Below the pieces are notes generated by a model. The model saw only the letters and a list, made by a program, of their open reading frames with translations, searched no databases and had not been told where the DNA came from. 64,000 bases of DNA, taken from the NCBI RefSeq assembly GCF_019431355.1, contig NZ_CP080269.1:2108001-2172000 (forward strand), in the 5' to 3' direction. Shown piece after piece: positions 39,673 to 47,602 of this stretch (the stretch's first letter is position 1; each line of letters begins with the position of its first letter). Origin of the DNA: Paenibacillus sp. R14(2021). Its GTDB lineage: Bacteria; Bacillota; Bacilli; Paenibacillales; Paenibacillaceae. A program made the position numbers and the translations under genes.

Positions 39673-41259
39673 ATGAAAAAACGACGTTTTGGCCTTTATT
39701 TGATCCTGCTGCTATTATGCGCCGCCTTGCTGATCCCTTCGATTAACGCAGCCGCGGAGGATAATGCTGCCTCCGTCACCACGGATGGGCAGACCGCTGC
39801 GAAACTGGGATTGCTGCTCGGCGACGGAAGCGGCGTATCGGAAAGTTACTTGAGCAAATCCGCGACGCGCTTGCAAGCCGCGATCATCTCGCTGCGTCTG
39901 CAAGGTTATCTAACGGAAGCCATGGCCTATAAAGGCTCGGCTAATTTTGCAGACGCCGCTTCCGTCGGCGCAGGCAATCAAGCCGTGCTCGGCTACTTGA
40001 AGGATCATCCGGAGCTCGGCTGGAACGGCATGGGCAATGGCAAATTCCTTCCGCTTGAGCCGATCAGCTCCCAACAGCTGTACAAAGTGCTGCTTGAAGC
40101 GCTCGGCTTCCGCTCCGGTACGGATTTCACGTATGCTGCGACCGAATCGTTTGCCGCAGGCAAGGGACTTGATCAAATTGCCGGCGCCACCGCCATTACG
40201 AACGCGCATATCGCTACGGCGCTAATTGAAGCATTGGCAGCATCCGCGAAGGACGGTGCAAGCTTCTTCGGAAAACTGCAGGAGAGAGGTGTTATCCCGG
40301 CTTCCGCAGTTCTACCTACCGGCGAACGCCTTCGACTTCATAAGGATGCTAAGCTCGGTACATTGTTCACAGACAAACAAGGTCGCACGCTGTACTTCTT
40401 TACGAAAGACGCAGCGGATTTGAACAGCTGCACGGGCGACTGCCTGAAGGCATGGCCGATCTACCATGCGACGGATTTGCAAATTCCGGCGGCGCTTAAT
40501 GCAGGTGATTTCGGCGTGCTGAAGCGCCCGGATGGCACGGAACAGACAACGTACAAGAGCTGGCCGCTCTATTACTTCGTGAAGGACCAAAAGCCCGGAG
40601 ATACGCTCGGCGAAGGTGTCGGCGGCGTATGGTTCGCGGCCAAATCGGATTACGCCGCGATGCTCGGCACATCCGCTGCGCTCGGCAATTACTTAACGGA
40701 TGCGAACGGCCGGACGCTATACTATTTTGACAAGGATACCGTCGGCAAGAGCGTATGCGAAGGAACATGCTTGGCCAATTGGCCAGCCTACCATGCGGCA
40801 GGCACTTCCGTTCCGACGGGCATAGCCGCTGCCGATTGGGGAACGATTACCCGCTCGGACGGCAGTCAGCAATCTACGTTCAAGGGCTATCCGCTCTATT
40901 ACTTCGTCAAGGACAAAGCCCACGGCGATACGCTTGGCCAAGACGTGAACCAAGTCTGGTTCGTTGTGAATCCTGCGACCTTCTCAGGCACAACCGCGCC
41001 GGTGGCCAAAACCTACCACGTAGACATTAAAGAATACTCGTTCGGGACCGGACCGCTGACGGTCGAAGCCGGTTCAAGCATCGTGTTCACCAATTTCGAC
41101 GATATGCAGCATAACGCCGTCGATGTGGACGGCAGCTTCGCCACACCGCTCTTGTCCAAAGGTGACAGCTACACCATCACGCTTAGCAAACCTGGTGTTT
41201 ACGATTATTTCTGCGTGCCGCACAAGAAATTCATGACAGGTCAAATTATTGTTAAATAG
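39673..41259 (+). CDS. Exported protein: N-terminal domain, two lipoprotein_15 repeats, C-terminal blue-copper domain
   Basis: Protein of 528 residues with a signal peptide (LYLILLLLCAALLIPSINA). Residues ~40-215 are SLH-like. Two copies of the PF03640 (secreted repeat) module follow: LGTLFTDKQGRTLYFFTKDA with SCTGDCLKAWP, and LGNYLTDANGRTLYYFDKDT with VCEGTCLANWP. The C-terminal cupredoxin has QHNAVDVDGSF and DYFCVPHKKFMTG, giving the His, Cys-x2-His-x4-Met type-1 copper ligands. Likely a surface electron-transfer or copper protein. Strong RBS (AAGGAGG). First gene of a four-gene operon with a second cupredoxin, an ECF sigma factor and an anti-sigma factor. Confidence 0.87.
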   Translation: MKKRRFGLYLILLLLCAALLIPSINAAAEDNAASVTTDGQTAAKLGLLLGDGSGVSESYLSKSATRLQAAIISLRLQGYLTEAMAYKGSANFADAASVGAGNQAVLGYLKDHPELGWNGMGNGKFLPLEPISSQQLYKVLLEALGFRSGTDFTYAATESFAAGKGLDQIAGATAITNAHIATALIEALAASAKDGASFFGKLQERGVIPASAVLPTGERLRLHKDAKLGTLFTDKQGRTLYFFTKDAADLNSCTGDCLKAWPIYHATDLQIPAALNAGDFGVLKRPDGTEQTTYKSWPLYYFVKDQKPGDTLGEGVGGVWFAAKSDYAAMLGTSAALGNYLTDANGRTLYYFDKDTVGKSVCEGTCLANWPAYHAAGTSVPTGIAAADWGTITRSDGSQQSTFKGYPLYYFVKDKAHGDTLGQDVNQVWFVVNPATFSGTTAPVAKTYHVDIKEYSFGTGPLTVEAGSSIVFTNFDDMQHNAVDVDGSFATPLLSKGDSYTITLSKPGVYDYFCVPHKKFMTGQIIVK

Positions 41260-41272
41260 GAGAGTGACTAGA

Positions 41273-42082
41273 ATGAGCGCACAACGACAACAACCGGCTT
41301 CACGACTGCGGCTGCGCGGGTTCGGCTTCCTCCTCCTTGTACTCATGCTGCTGCTCTCGGCTTGCGGTAATACAGCCGATACTTCGGGCAATACGGCAGG
41401 CAATGAACCAAAACAGAATGAACCGAATAATTCGCAAGCAGCCAATGCCGATCCAGGCACCAATACAAGCGTTAATGCCGGCGGTAAAAAGGCGGATGAC
41501 GCATCCGATAACGTCAAACCGGCCGGCGACCCTGATGCCGCATCCGATGATCCAACCTCGAAACCCGACGATTCCAGACCAACCGGGGGCAACGGCGCTT
41601 CATCTTCCCCAGTCAAGGAAGACACGCATACGGACGACAAACCCGCAGGAGACACGGGCAAGGATACGAAAGGCGGAGGCAAAAAAAGCGACAATGATGA
41701 CGTCAAGTCCGGAAGCACGGGTGCAGTCAAGCCGCATACATCGGCCGGGCACAGCGGAGCTAAGCCTGTTCAAGGCAGCAAGCCGCCCGCTTCACCTGCC
41801 GCCGGCGCGGACGACAAGGCAGCGAAGCCGAAAACCTATGTCGTTGAAATCGTCGACTTCGCTTTCTCGCCTGCCACGCTTGATATTAAAGCCGGTGACA
41901 GCGTGACCTTCATTAACCGAGACGATGTGAAGCATTCCGCGACCTCCGTTGATCAAGTATTCGACACGGATCTGCTGGCAAAGGACGCTTCCAAGACAGT
42001 GAAGTTTGAGACTGCGGGAAGCTTCAGCTATATTTGCTCTCCGCATCCGGCGATGAAGGGTACCGTTACGGTTACAAAATAG
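41273..42082 (+). CDS. Lipoprotein with low-complexity linker and amicyanin-like cupredoxin domain
   Basis: Protein of 269 residues. Signal with lipobox LLLSACG (Cys near residue 29), then a ~140-residue linker rich in Asn, Asp, Lys, Gly and Pro, then a cupredoxin domain (VVEIVDFAFSPATLDIKAGD, HSATSVDQVF, FSYICSPHPAMKG). The copper ligands His, Cys-x2-His-x2-Met match amicyanin spacing. AGGAGAG lies 8 bases before the ATG at 41273. The linker would let the domain reach through the cell wall. It follows the larger copper protein by 13 bases. Confidence 0.87.
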   Translation: MSAQRQQPASRLRLRGFGFLLLVLMLLLSACGNTADTSGNTAGNEPKQNEPNNSQAANADPGTNTSVNAGGKKADDASDNVKPAGDPDAASDDPTSKPDDSRPTGGNGASSSPVKEDTHTDDKPAGDTGKDTKGGGKKSDNDDVKSGSTGAVKPHTSAGHSGAKPVQGSKPPASPAAGADDKAAKPKTYVVEIVDFAFSPATLDIKAGDSVTFINRDDVKHSATSVDQVFDTDLLAKDASKTVKFETAGSFSYICSPHPAMKGTVTVTK

Positions 42083-42170
42083 TGCTGGCTCCCGCAAGAA
42101 ATATCAGCTGGCCCCCGCTGCTTCTGATACAATGAGAATCATATTACATGCCTGTCTGGAGGGTGTCGGA

Positions 42171-42746
42171 ATGCAGAACCTGTCGGATTACGAACTGATG
42201 CTGCTCATCAAAGGCAAACAGCATGCCGCGCTCTCCGCCCTCTACGACCGGTATGCGAGTCTCGTGTATTCCTTCGCGTGGAAGTCGCTGAAGGAAGAAC
42301 CGGCAGCCAGAGATATCGTACAGTCTGTCTTTCTCAGGCTGTGGACGACGGAATCGGACTATGACCCCGCCAAGGGCAAGTTTACCAGCTGGCTGCTGAC
42401 CATTGTGCGTAATTTAACCACGGACCTGCTGCGGAAGCGGCGGCGGGACAATGTAGGCATCGTCCATTTTCTCCGGGAGGATCTCGAACGTATTCCGGAC
42501 CAGCGTAACTTGTCCCCGGACGTTCTGGTGGAGCATCAATTCGTCAAAGAACAAATTCGAACCGCCTACCGCCACTTGAATAAGCAGCAGATTCTGCTGC
42601 TGGAGCATTTCTATTGGCAGGGCTATACGTTAAGCGAACTCGCGGCGATTTATAATCAACCGCTGGGCACGGTTAAGAATCGGCTTCATCAAGCTTTGAA
42701 AATCTTGCGCAGACATCTATGTGCTGAAGGTGAGGGAACGGGATGA
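42171..42746 (+). CDS. ECF RNA polymerase sigma factor (SigK/SigW-like)
   Basis: Protein of 191 residues. Region 2 (YELMLLIKGKQHAALSALYD, DIVQSVFLRLWTTESDYDPA, FTSWLLTIVRNLTTDLLRKR) and region 4 (LLLEHFYWQGYTLSELAAIY, QPLGTVKNRLHQALKILRRH) are complete. GGAGGG lies 8 bases before the ATG at 42171. The stop overlaps the anti-sigma start (ATGA). It probably transcribes its own operon from the ECF-type promoter at 39611-39636. Confidence 0.93.
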   Translation: MQNLSDYELMLLIKGKQHAALSALYDRYASLVYSFAWKSLKEEPAARDIVQSVFLRLWTTESDYDPAKGKFTSWLLTIVRNLTTDLLRKRRRDNVGIVHFLREDLERIPDQRNLSPDVLVEHQFVKEQIRTAYRHLNKQQILLLEHFYWQGYTLSELAAIYNQPLGTVKNRLHQALKILRRHLCAEGEGTG

Positions 42747-43537
42747 CGGAACGTGGACGGCTGCCGGCTTGCGAACACAGTCTGGACTACTTGGCTGGCT
42801 TATGCAGCGAAGAAGATAAATTTGTTTTCGAACGTCATCTCCCCCATTGCGCCAGCTGCCAGCAGGAGCTTGAAGAGCTGCGATTCGTTTGGGAGGCACT
42901 TCCTGCACATATGGAACTGATGGAACCGCCTGTCGATTTGAAGCAGCAAGTCATGGATGCCGCATTAACTGCGGAAGTTAAGCGTGCGGATAACGGCAGC
43001 AATAGCCGTCCGCTGCCAGCGGCAGAGGCCGCGGCCGTTGCACGCCGCCCATGGTTCGGGCGCAAGTCGGCGGCCGCCTTATTCTCGGCCGCTGCCGCAG
43101 TCATTTTGCTGCTATCGCTCTGGAATATCCAGCTTCGGAGCGAGCAGAACCATGCGCCGCTGCCGATCGAAGAGGCCTTGTCCGTCTCGGCAGCTCAAAT
43201 CACCCACCTGGTGAAGCTGCAGTCCAAGACGCCTGAAGCCACCGATTCATCAGGCGTAGCCTGTATCGTGGATAACGGGCACAGCAAGCAATTCGTCACT
43301 TACATCTTCGGAGCCGCGGCGACGACCGGCAGCGAGGCTTACCAGGTATGGCTGATCAAGGACGGCAAGCGAAGCAGCGCAGGCACCTTCCGCATCGGCG
43401 CAAGCGATCGCGGCATTGGTCTGCTGGCCATGCCGATCAAGGGAGACGGGCTTGATTTCGACGCCGTCGGCATTACGCTCGAGCCGGACGATCGGGGCAG
43501 CCAGCCGCGAGGCATGAAGGTATATGGTTCCGTATAA
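42743..43537 (+). CDS. Zinc-finger anti-sigma factor (RskA-like)
   Basis: Protein of 264 residues. The N-terminal ZAS motif is H32-x3-C36-x2-C39 (RHLPHCASCQQE). A membrane helix (SAAALFSAAAAVILLLSLW, about 108-127) separates it from an extracytoplasmic RskA domain (TYIFGAAATTGSEAYQVWLI, LLAMPIKGDGLDFDAVGITL). It should hold the ECF factor inactive at the membrane until a signal outside the cell, perhaps copper or redox state, triggers release. Overlaps the sigma gene by 4 bases. Confidence 0.92.
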   Translation: MTERGRLPACEHSLDYLAGLCSEEDKFVFERHLPHCASCQQELEELRFVWEALPAHMELMEPPVDLKQQVMDAALTAEVKRADNGSNSRPLPAAEAAAVARRPWFGRKSAAALFSAAAAVILLLSLWNIQLRSEQNHAPLPIEEALSVSAAQITHLVKLQSKTPEATDSSGVACIVDNGHSKQFVTYIFGAAATTGSEAYQVWLIKDGKRSSAGTFRIGASDRGIGLLAMPIKGDGLDFDAVGITLEPDDRGSQPRGMKVYGSV

Positions 43538-43555
43538 TCGCTAGCTTTGCAGCGA

Positions 43556-43597
43556 ACAGCAAACAACCCGGACGCATCAGTGCTCCGGGTTGTTTGT
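43556..43597 (+). terminator. Rho-independent terminator of the ECF operon
   Basis: Stem CAAACAACCCGG / CCGGGTTGTTTG. Confidence 0.88.
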
Positions 43598-43724
43598 ATG
43601 AGGTTAACGAATCGAATCGGCTAACAGCCGGAGCAAACTTACGCTTCTTTTCCACTCCCCCGCCAATTATAATCCTAATGAAGCTTGCTTCCACTCCATT
43701 CTATACCGAGAGGATACATGTGTC

Positions 43725-44426
43725 ATGCAAGATACCATCGATTCGGAAACATCGGAATCGCCAATGAAGGGGCAAGCAAGCATTCGCCCCAGGCTCCTCT
43801 TGCTCGGCGACAATGCGCGCGCCCTCTGGCATCCGCTCGCGCCTGTCAAGGAACAGCTCGACGCTATGCTGGGCAGCGCCTTCGATATATTTGTCTCAGA
43901 GGACTATGATGCCCTTGCGTCGCTGCATGAGCGCGATTATGACGCCCTCTTGTCCTACGCGGACTGCTGGGAAAGCAAGCTGACGCCGGAGCAAACGGCT
44001 GGATTGCTGCGCTTTGTCTCCCAGGGCGGAGGTCTGCTCGTGATCCATAACGGCATTTCCCTGCAAGTCAGCTATGAACTGGCACAGGTGATCGGAGCCA
44101 AATTCATCGGTCATCCGCCTTACCAGCCGTTAACCTATGTGAGAGCGGCATTCGACCATCCGCTGCTGGAAGGCGTCAGCGACTTTACTGTGGAGGAAGA
44201 GCCCTATCGGTTCGAATTGGACACCTTCACGCCGCGCCGTATTTTGCTGGAATTCGACTATGAGGGCGCTCGATATCCGGCAGCCTGGGAGCATCCTTAC
44301 GGACTCGGGAGAGTCGTCTATCTGCAGCCTGGACACTGCGCGGCTTCATTTCAACCCGCGTCTTACCGGCGATTGATCGTAAACAGCCTGCGCTGGGTAA
44401 GCACACGGTTGCAAGCAAGAGATTGA
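43725..44426 (+). CDS. ThuA-like domain protein
   Basis: Protein of 233 residues with the glutamine-amidotransferase-like ThuA fold: RLLLLGDNARALWHPLAPVK, YDALLSYADCWESKLTPEQT, GGGLLVIHNG, FIGHPPYQPL and YGLGRVVYLQPGHC. ThuA proteins are linked to sugar (trehalose, glycoside) metabolism, with no proven reaction. It is a single gene with AGAGGA 10 bases upstream of the ATG. Confidence 0.85.
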   Translation: MQDTIDSETSESPMKGQASIRPRLLLLGDNARALWHPLAPVKEQLDAMLGSAFDIFVSEDYDALASLHERDYDALLSYADCWESKLTPEQTAGLLRFVSQGGGLLVIHNGISLQVSYELAQVIGAKFIGHPPYQPLTYVRAAFDHPLLEGVSDFTVEEEPYRFELDTFTPRRILLEFDYEGARYPAAWEHPYGLGRVVYLQPGHCAASFQPASYRRLIVNSLRWVSTRLQARD

Positions 44427-44512
44427 AGATAAGCCCCCGTAAGCGCATCATCTCCTCCAAACGAGCCCCCTGAAGCCGTCATTTTATCGCCCCAGGAATA
44501 TAGGAATGATTA

Positions 44513-45037
44513 TCAGAGCCAAAAAGTCGGATACTTGCGCTTCTGATCCAAATTGTTGACGAACAGCGCGACCAGCACAATGACGACGGAACCAATCAAC
44601 ACGGGAGAGACGAGAAATGTCCAGCTGCTTCCCGCCAATATAACGACAAGCGGATCGGCGCCGGCCGGCGGGTGCGTGGTTCGGGTCAGCATCATCAGGC
44701 CGATTGCCAGCCCTACACCCGCGGCCATGACCCAAGTTCCATGCCCGAACAGATGGAAGAGCGTCAAGCCGGCCAGTGTCGAAATCAAATGGCCCCCGAT
44801 AATATTGCGAGGCTGCGACAATGGCGCATCCCAGAGGCCAAACGCAAGCACGCAGCTTGCGCCGAACGGGGCCATCATCCAAGCTGCAGAAGTGAGATTC
44901 GTCAAGAGCGCCAATATTGCGATTGCAATGAACCCGCCTGCTGCTCCGATGCCTGCGTTCCGAGGAACGACTTTCAGCGGACTCCGCCCTTGGCCCTTCA
45001 TCTTCTTCCAGTAGCCCGCGCTTGTTGAATCTTTCAA
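44513..45037 (-). CDS. HPP family membrane protein
   Basis: Protein of 174 residues with four to five membrane helices. The family signatures APFGASCVLAF, PLSQPRNIIGGH and TRTTHPPAGADPL (the HPP motif) are all present. Plant homologues transport nitrite; the bacterial role is unclear. TTG start with GAGGTG 8 bases upstream. Divergent from a GntR gene with similar AT-rich motifs in both promoters. Confidence 0.88.
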   Translation of the reverse strand: MKDSTSAGYWKKMKGQGRSPLKVVPRNAGIGAAGGFIAIAILALLTNLTSAAWMMAPFGASCVLAFGLWDAPLSQPRNIIGGHLISTLAGLTLFHLFGHGTWVMAAGVGLAIGLMMLTRTTHPPAGADPLVVILAGSSWTFLVSPVLIGSVVIVLVALFVNNLDQKRKYPTFWL

Positions 45038-45063
45038 AACCCAATCACCTCATAATTCATATT

Positions 45064-45172
45064 TAACTAGTTATTTAGTTATATTATTTAATTCATAGGC
45101 TGTCAATACGCAAATATTATCAGTGGATTATTGATCGCTAATCTTTGCCTGACTTCCCCTTAACGCTATAAT
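45064..45172. promoter_or_regulatory. Divergent promoters of the HPP and GntR genes
   Basis: Minus: -35 TTGACA (45101-45106), 17-base spacer, -10 TATAAC (45078-45083). Plus: -35 TTGCCT (45145-45150), 16-base spacer, -10 TATAAT (45167-45172). The motif ATAACTA occurs twice on the HPP side, next to the palindrome TAACTAGTTA (45064-45073), and once just after the GntR -10, suggesting that GntR controls both. Confidence 0.65.
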
Positions 45173-45204
45173 AGAGCTAGATAACTATGAAATGAGGCAT
45201 CTTC

Positions 45205-46173
45205 ATGTCAGATAAACCAATGCTCCTGCAAGTCGATCCCGATCTGACTTTCAATGTGAACACGCAAATCAAAGAGCAGCTGAAATGGCTCATAGGCATC
45301 GGACAGATCAAACCAGGCGATATGCTGCCTGCGGCCAGCCAACTGGCGGAGCAGCTCGGCTTGAATCGCAATACCATCAATTGGGTGTATTCGCAATTGC
45401 GCGACGAGGGACTTGTTACGATTCAGAAAGGACGAGGCACGCAGGTAACCGATGGCAGCGAAACGCAGCTGCTGCGCAAGGAACGCCAGCCGCTCCAACA
45501 ACTGCTGGAGCAGACACTACGCGAGGCCAAGCTGCTTGGACAGGAACCAAAGCCGTTCCTCAAGGCCAGTCTCGCCTATGTCCTTCTAAGTGAACCGCAG
45601 CCTTCCGATCAGCTGCGCATTCTCCTTGTGGAATGCAGAGGCCATGACCATCCCTTCTACCGTCAGTCCATCGAGCAGGCTGCTGGCGGCATCGTCACTA
45701 CCCTCTTCCTTGAGGATTTGGTCGGGAATGAGCAGGCGCTAGGAGCAGCCGTCCAAGGGGTTCATGCCATCGTAACGACACTGAACCATGCAGAAGAGGT
45801 CAAAGCGCTATTCGCCCGCAGTGAACGCAAGATATGGGTAATCGGAGCTTCTGTCGACACGCATTTGCTGCTGGAGATTGCCAGACTGCGAGAAGGCGCC
45901 AAAGTCGCTTTCGTCTGCCTCGGCAAAATCGGCGGCGAGTGGATGGCAAACCGCGTCCGCGAAGCCGGCATTCATCAAATTCGCAGCCATTCCATGGGTC
46001 TCGACAGCCGCGAACAGCTGTCGCTCTCGCTTCAAGACTGGGATAAAATTTACGCTTCGGAAGCAGTTTACACCGAGCTCGGCCTGCTTGCGCCGGGTAA
46101 AGTCGAGCTGTTTCCCATGCAGCTCGAACGAAGCAGCGAGAACCTGCTTCACGAGCTGTCGATAACGCAATAA
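45205..46173 (+). CDS. GntR family regulator with long C-terminal effector domain
   Basis: Protein of 322 residues. The N-terminal GntR HTH is clear (LKWLIGIGQIKPGDMLPAAS, QLAEQLGLNRNTINWVYSQL, RDEGLVTIQKGRGTQV). The remaining ~230 residues look like a Rossmann-like or PBP-like ligand domain (LRILLVECRGHDHPFYRQSI, IWVIGASVDTHLLLEIAR). It is not an MocR aminotransferase and has no clear UTRA match. TGAGG lies 8 bases before the ATG. Probable regulator of the divergent HPP gene. Confidence 0.82.
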   Translation: MSDKPMLLQVDPDLTFNVNTQIKEQLKWLIGIGQIKPGDMLPAASQLAEQLGLNRNTINWVYSQLRDEGLVTIQKGRGTQVTDGSETQLLRKERQPLQQLLEQTLREAKLLGQEPKPFLKASLAYVLLSEPQPSDQLRILLVECRGHDHPFYRQSIEQAAGGIVTTLFLEDLVGNEQALGAAVQGVHAIVTTLNHAEEVKALFARSERKIWVIGASVDTHLLLEIARLREGAKVAFVCLGKIGGEWMANRVREAGIHQIRSHSMGLDSREQLSLSLQDWDKIYASEAVYTELGLLAPGKVELFPMQLERSSENLLHELSITQ

Positions 46174-46175
46174 TC

Positions 46176-46214
46176 GGAAAGGAGGCAGCCCATCTCGGGG
46201 CTGCCTCCTTTCAT
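46176..46214 (+). terminator. Rho-independent terminator
   Basis: Stem GAAAGGAGGCAGCCC / GGGCTGCCTCCTTTC after the GntR gene. Confidence 0.9.
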
Positions 46215-46465
46215 TGTCCAGACTTTATTCCTCCATGCATTCATGCCAGGCATGCATCCCCATTGCCTCTTCGATTTATGCTGCCATCCGCAGTTCAATC
46301 CCCCTATCTGCAATACGACTTCGAACAACGAGAAGAATTAAAGCGCCTTAAAATGTCCATCTTATTACCCATAGCTCTTCCAGCCAAATCGGACAGCGAG
46401 TATCTAGTAATGTTTTACAGCACGAAACAAGCTATTGCCTTTCCATACATGCCGTGATATATTTC
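46215..46465. other. Non-coding interval before the ribose operon
   Basis: No convincing gene. A 64-codon frame (46263-46457) has no ribosome binding site and no recognisable sequence. The right end leads into the A/T-rich regulatory region of rbs. Confidence 0.5.
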
Positions 46466-46469
46466 AACA

Positions 46470-46565
46470 TGTAACCGGTACCACATTGTTAATTTAAAAC
46501 TCAAACCAAATAAATAAAGGGCATTTCATATAGGAATATTATTCATGTGTTACCGTTACCACATG
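46470..46565 (+). promoter_or_regulatory. Ribose operon control region: two cre/LacI-type operators
   Basis: TGTAACCGGTACCA (46470-46483) matches the catabolite-response consensus at 13 of 14 positions. CATGTG-N10-CACATG (46544-46565) contains TGTTACCGTTACCA. Both share ACCG-T-ACCACAT. The second is 5 bases before the ribosome binding site of rbsR and could block translation-proximal transcription. One may bind RbsR and the other CcpA. Confidence 0.6.
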
Positions 46566-46585
46566 ATAAAGGAGGTTGATTCTCC

Positions 46586-47602
46586 ATCGCTACGATTCGC
46601 GACGTAGCTAAGCTGGCAGGCGTTTCCGTTGCCACCATCTCACGCTACCTTAACAAAAGCGGCTACGTAAACGCCGAAACAGAGCAAACCATCCGCTCCG
46701 CCATCTCCAAGCTGAACTATGTTCCGAATCATGTCGCGCGCGGCCTGGCCGGCAAGAAAACGAATACGATCGCGCTCTTGCTGCCCGATATATCCAACCT
46801 GTTCTTCTCCGACTTGGCCCGCGCCGTGGAAGATGTGGCGGCGATGTACGGCTACACCGTTATTTTCGGTAATTCGGATGACCAGGGGTTCAAAGAAAAA
46901 AAATATATCGAAACGCTCAAAAATAAGTACATCGACGGCATCATCTTCGCATCCTACACCTTCGAGCGTGACGAAGCGGATATGCTGACGAAGCTCGGCA
47001 TTCCTTTCGTCTGTCTCGACCGCGGCCCTTCGGAGGCCACATCGAGCATCGTCAGAGCCAAGAACCGGGAAGGCGCGGTGATGGCCGTCCGCCATCTGCT
47101 CGAAATCGGCTGTAGAAAGATCGCGCATATTTACGGCCCCCAGCATTTGGTGACGGCTAAGGAACGGCTGATCGGCTACGAGCAAGCTTTGGCTGATGCC
47201 GATTGGTACTCGCCATCCCTGCTCGAACCCGGCAACTTTCGAATTGCCGAGGGCATCAAGGCGACCGAAGAGCTCATGAGCAGGCATCCCGATATCGACG
47301 GTATATTCGCAGGCAATGATCAAATGGCCATCGGTTCGCTCAAAGCGCTGAACCGCATGGGAATATCGGTCGGGGAACAAGTCGCCGTCTGCGGTTTCGA
47401 CGGCATCCAGACGACGGAGATTACGTCGCCGGAGCTGACCACGGTCGCGCAGCCGATCTACGATATGGGCGCGACCATATCCCGCTTATTGATTAAGAAG
47501 ATCGAAGGCAAGCTGGATGAAGATAAGCTGTACGAGCTTGACGTGAAGCTCATTATCCGGGATTCGACTTCAAGGAGGACAAGCACTCATGAACAAACCT
47601 AA
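46586..47602 (+). CDS. rbsR: LacI family ribose operon repressor, ATC start
   Basis: The intact LacI reading frame gives 338 residues: HTH IRDVAKLAGVSVATISRYLN, hinge YVPNHVARGLAGKKTNTIAL, and a PBP-like sensor domain (AVCGFDGIQTTEITSPELTT). No ATG, GTG or TTG exists in frame before the HTH; a TGA lies at 46577-46579. The only codon placed properly after GGAGG (46571-46575, 10-base spacing) is ATC at 46586. The first in-frame ATG (46778) would remove the DNA-binding domain. So either ATC is used or the start is mutated. First gene of rbsRKDACB; overlaps rbsK by 14 bases. Confidence 0.85.
   Translation: MATIRDVAKLAGVSVATISRYLNKSGYVNAETEQTIRSAISKLNYVPNHVARGLAGKKTNTIALLLPDISNLFFSDLARAVEDVAAMYGYTVIFGNSDDQGFKEKKYIETLKNKYIDGIIFASYTFERDEADMLTKLGIPFVCLDRGPSEATSSIVRAKNREGAVMAVRHLLEIGCRKIAHIYGPQHLVTAKERLIGYEQALADADWYSPSLLEPGNFRIAEGIKATEELMSRHPDIDGIFAGNDQMAIGSLKALNRMGISVGEQVAVCGFDGIQTTEITSPELTTVAQPIYDMGATISRLLIKKIEGKLDEDKLYELDVKLIIRDSTSRRTSTHEQT

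Noticed and set aside
46263-46457. 64-codon frame before the ribose operon
   Set aside because: No ribosome site, unusual composition, not similar to anything I know.
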